A stretch of 14,337 nt of DNA from an uncultured Faecalibacterium sp. (GTDB lineage Bacteria; Bacillota; Clostridia; Oscillospirales; Ruminococcaceae), in NCBI GenBank assembly GCA_934553285.1, contig CAKTFD010000058.1, positions 1-14,337 of the forward strand, read 5' to 3'. The position numbers and the translations under genes were made by a program. Positions 12,750 through 14,337 of this stretch are shown here, one piece after another (within the stretch, counting starts at the first letter, position 1; every line of letters starts with the position of its first letter). The notes under the pieces are model-generated. The model saw only the letters and a list, made by a program, of their open reading frames with translations, had not been told where the DNA came from and did not search any database.

Positions 12750-13757
12750 TCAGATAGCCCTTACGCTCTCGCCCTGCTGCAGCTCCGGCTGCAGGGTCAC
12801 GGTCTGGGCCGCGGTCCCATGCTCGATTTGCCGTACCAGCAGCTCGATGCTCTGCAGTGCGATCTGCTCGCTGGGCTGGACGATGGTGGTCATTACCGGC
12901 ACGCAGTAGCGGGACATCGTGATGCCATCGAAGCCGATCACCGAAACATCTTCCGGCACCCGCAGCCCGGCACTTACCAACGCCCGGATGGCACCAAAGG
13001 CGATCACATCGCTCATGGCGAACAGGGCGGTAAAGTCGGCCCGACGGGCCAGCAGGCTGTTCATGGCGTGGTAGGCGGACTCAAAATCGTAGTTGGACAG
13101 GCCGTAGAGCTTGTCATTGAACAGGATGCCCGCATCCTCCATGGCCTGCTGTGCGCCCTGACGGCGCATCATGCTGGGATAGCTGGTTGCCGGGCCGCCC
13201 AGGATGGCGATTTTGCGGTGCCCCTGCCGGATGAGGTAGTCCACAGCGGTATACGCCGCTGCACGGTCATCCACGCCCACCATGGAAAGGTTGGGGAAGG
13301 CCAGCTCATCCGAAACCAGGGTGGTCAGCACCGAAGGTACGGTGATGCTGGCAAATCCGCGCTGAAAGTTGGCTACGCTGCCGCCCAGAAAGATGATGCC
13401 CTTGGGCTTTATCTCCCGCAGGATCTTTTCGGCGGCATCGATCTCGTTGGCGTTCTCGTCCAGATAGGATACGATGCCGTTGTACCCGTACAGGGTAGCA
13501 GCCCGTTGCAGCTGAACCAGAAAATCCGAGAAGAAGATGTTGCGTGTGCCCTTTACCACAAATACCAGGCTGCGGGATTGCTGGATCTTTAACTGCCGGG
13601 CGTTTGTGTTGGGCACGAACCCGGCCTCCCGCATCACTTTCAGAACATGTTCCTTTGTTTCCGGACGCACATCCGGCCTGTCGTTGATCACACGGGAAAT
13701 GGTACTGACGGAGCAGCCGCTGATCCGTGCAATGTCCTTGATGGTCAGGTTTGCCAT
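12750..13757 (-). CDS. LacI-family transcriptional regulator of the maltodextrin operon
   Basis: The 335-residue repressor begins with the LacI helix-turn-helix TIKDIARISGCSVSTISRVI (5-24) and hinge helix NARQLK (52-57). A periplasmic-binding-protein-like sensor domain follows, including VVDYLI-like and HRKIAILGGPATSYPS segments, FAMSDVIAFGAIRAL and VSVIGFDGITMSRY. The length is typical. ATG 13757 is chosen because the family always starts a few residues before TIKDIA. The ribosome binding site is weak (GAGG, nine bases upstream), which fits low repressor production. Longer in-frame starts up to 14018 would run through the operator and promoter and are rejected. The gene is first in the operon and very likely represses itself through the operator at 13785-13816. 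The effector is probably maltose or a maltodextrin, by context. Confidence 0.92.
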   Translation of the reverse strand: MANLTIKDIARISGCSVSTISRVINDRPDVRPETKEHVLKVMREAGFVPNTNARQLKIQQSRSLVFVVKGTRNIFFSDFLVQLQRAATLYGYNGIVSYLDENANEIDAAEKILREIKPKGIIFLGGSVANFQRGFASITVPSVLTTLVSDELAFPNLSMVGVDDRAAAYTAVDYLIRQGHRKIAILGGPATSYPSMMRRQGAQQAMEDAGILFNDKLYGLSNYDFESAYHAMNSLLARRADFTALFAMSDVIAFGAIRALVSAGLRVPEDVSVIGFDGITMSRYCVPVMTTIVQPSEQIALQSIELLVRQIEHGTAAQTVTLQPELQQGESVRAI

Positions 13758-13784
13758 GCCGGAAAGCCTCGCTTTCTGAAAGTT

Positions 13785-13816
13785 CATCGGGAACGTTGTC
13801 GGGAACGTTCCCGATG
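13785..13816. promoter_or_regulatory. Duplicated CG-centred operator, probable LacI-type repressor site
   Basis: TCGGGAACGTTCCCGA (13799-13814) is a perfect 16-bp palindrome with the central CG expected for LacI-family sites. TCGGGAACGTT is repeated 12 bp away at 13787-13797. The outer arms CATCGGGAACG (13785-13795) and CGTTCCCGATG (13806-13816) make a larger inverted repeat. The block begins six bases downstream of the -10, so a bound repressor would cover the transcription start near 13815. Confidence 0.8.
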
Positions 13817-13821
13817 ACATT

Positions 13822-13850
13822 AGTATGGCACAATTTGTATAAAAAATCAA
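13822..13850 (-). promoter_or_regulatory. Promoter of the lacI-type/maltodextrin operon
   Basis: On the minus strand TTGATT (13850-13845), 17 bp, CATACT (13827-13822), four matches each. The predicted start near 13815 falls within the operator. The leader to the ATG at 13757 is about 58 bases. Confidence 0.6.
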
Positions 13851-13871
13851 TAAGCATAAAACATATTCGTT

Positions 13872-13933
13872 CAAACTGCATAATACAGCTGCCTGCTTTT
13901 GTGCAGTTTGATTTGCCAGCAAAGCAGCCAGCT
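13872..13933. repeat. Two interlocking inverted repeats upstream of the lacI promoter
   Basis: CAAACTGCA (13872-13880) is perfectly complementary to TGCAGTTTG (13902-13910). AGCTGCCTGCTTT (13887-13899) is complementary to 13921-13933 with one mismatch. The arms alternate (A, B, A', B'), so the two hairpins exclude each other or form a pseudoknot if transcribed. No gene covers them. They lie just upstream of the -35 at 13850. Confidence 0.5.
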
Positions 13934-13949
13934 GCATCAATACCGAAAA

Positions 13950-13991
13950 TTCCCGGTACAACTCAAAAAAGACCGGGAACATCGTACCGGT
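13950..13991. repeat. Alternative hairpins in the lacI upstream region
   Basis: TTCCCGGT (13950-13957) can pair with ACCGGGAA (13972-13979), followed on the minus strand by TTTT. The overlapping CCGGTAC (13953-13959) can instead pair with GTACCGG (13985-13991). The two choices exclude each other. A weak minus-strand promoter (TTGCAA 14018-14013, 16 bp, TACAAA 13996-13991) could produce a transcript carrying this part. The remainder of the gene-free stretch 13992-14220 shows no convincing reading frame, repeat or RNA. Confidence 0.35.
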
Positions 13992-14222
13992 TTGTAACTT
14001 TTTGCACGGATGTTGCAAAGAAGGTAGACGTTGGATACAAGAAAAGATGCCGAAGATCCGCCCGGTTTTGGCTCTTTGTGCGCTGGGTGCGCCGGACGGC
14101 TATGGGCCACAGAGATCGGTTTTCCTAAGGGAGAAGGGCATTTGTCCCGGGCCAGGCTGCATAAGCTGCGTTCTGCGGCAGGGGCACCGTGCAGGCAGGG
14201 CAGGGGGGAAGCCGGACACAAC

Positions 14223-14259
14223 AAAAAAGCGCTCTCACCTTGTCATCGGTGAGAGCGCT
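14223..14259 (-). terminator. Terminator of a leftward gene at the right edge
   Basis: AGCGCTCTCACC (14228-14239) and GGTGAGAGCGCT (14248-14259) form a perfect 12-pair stem with an eight-base loop. On the minus strand it is followed by six T residues. It sits about 45 bases beyond the stop of the partial gene at 14303. Confidence 0.85.
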
Positions 14260-14302
14260 CTGCTGATTGCTGATTATTTTGATCGGGTTGGTTTTTTAAA
14301 GA

Positions 14303-14337
14303 TTAGTCGCTGACGTAGGGCATCAGAGCAACGTGAC
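14303..14337 (-). CDS. C-terminal end of an unidentified leftward gene (partial)
   Basis: Reading leftward from the edge, one frame gives HVALMPYVSD and then TAA (14305-14303), followed by a strong terminator. Of the other frames, one stops within five codons and one gives a basic, unlikely tail. Ten residues are too few to identify the product. Confidence 0.45.
   Translation of the reverse strand, partial: HVALMPYVSD

Noticed and set aside
11305..12909. Long plus-strand frame opposite the binding-protein gene
   Set aside because: It crosses from the permease spacer into lacI and has no domain or ribosome binding site.
13758..14018. N-terminal extension of the LacI-type regulator
   Set aside because: It would translate through the operator and promoter, and LacI proteins begin at the helix-turn-helix.
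13937..14313. Small frames of 95-125 codons on both strands in the right-hand spacer
   Set aside because: They overlap one another, lack ribosome binding sites and show only low-complexity GC-driven residues.
1..14337. CRISPR arrays, tRNA or rRNA genes, intact insertion sequences
   Set aside because: No regularly spaced direct repeats, cloverleaf sequences, rRNA stretches or DDE transposase genes were seen.

Overview
The window looks like chromosome of a GC-rich gut Clostridia, most probably Faecalibacterium or a close relative. The reasons are the moderately high GC of the housekeeping and sugar genes, Gram-positive ribosome binding sites (AGGAGG, AAGGAG), extended -10 promoters of the form TGCTACAAT, and two neighbouring genes whose leaders resemble the Faecalibacterium anti-inflammatory protein MAM. 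The species call is an inference from memory, not a database match.

Region 1 (1-3030) is accessory and mobile. The left edge carries the promoter and ribosome binding site of a leftward gene outside the window. Next comes a candidate structured small RNA on the minus strand (about 88-216) with its own promoter and terminator. A large serine recombinase (262-1767, +) follows. It shares a bidirectional terminator with a convergent DUF3825-family gene (1819-2607, -). Divergent from DUF3825 is a perfect sigma-A consensus promoter (TTGACA, 17 bp, TATAAT) driving a non-coding transcript of about 115 nt that ends at a clear terminator. The DUF3825 gene plus this RNA is my best candidate for an undescribed system. 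The stretch to 3030 is AT-rich and holds a long inverted repeat and the terminator of the next operon.

Region 2 (3034-6795) holds an AraC-type regulator and an RlmD/RlmCD-type 23S rRNA uracil methyltransferase, probably co-transcribed on the minus strand. A divergent galactokinase (5503-6795, +) has a good promoter, with two half-sites spaced 21 bp apart just upstream of its -35. The regulator is therefore probably the local activator of galK.

Region 3 (6811-7804) is a two-gene minus-strand operon of small MAM-like proteins (147 and 120 aa). Both have a conserved LQMP..YA.LS.EE..Y..GG leader, so they are probably exported by a peptidase-containing ABC transporter encoded elsewhere. It has its own promoter and a strong shared terminator with galK.

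Region 4 (7966-13850, -) is a maltodextrin operon in the order lacI-type regulator, solute-binding lipoprotein, two permeases, 4-alpha-glucanotransferase. A duplicated CG-centred operator overlaps the lacI transcription start, and no convincing promoter is visible between lacI and the binding-protein gene, so one autoregulated transcript is likely. A strong terminator hairpin between the binding protein and the first permease probably sets the usual excess of binding protein. No transport ATPase is present. Together the genes import maltodextrins and rearrange them with MalQ, while galK feeds galactose into the Leloir pathway.

The right end (13858-14337) has no convincing gene until the last 35 bases. 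It contains interlocking inverted repeats upstream of lacI and the terminator and last codons of a leftward gene from beyond the window.
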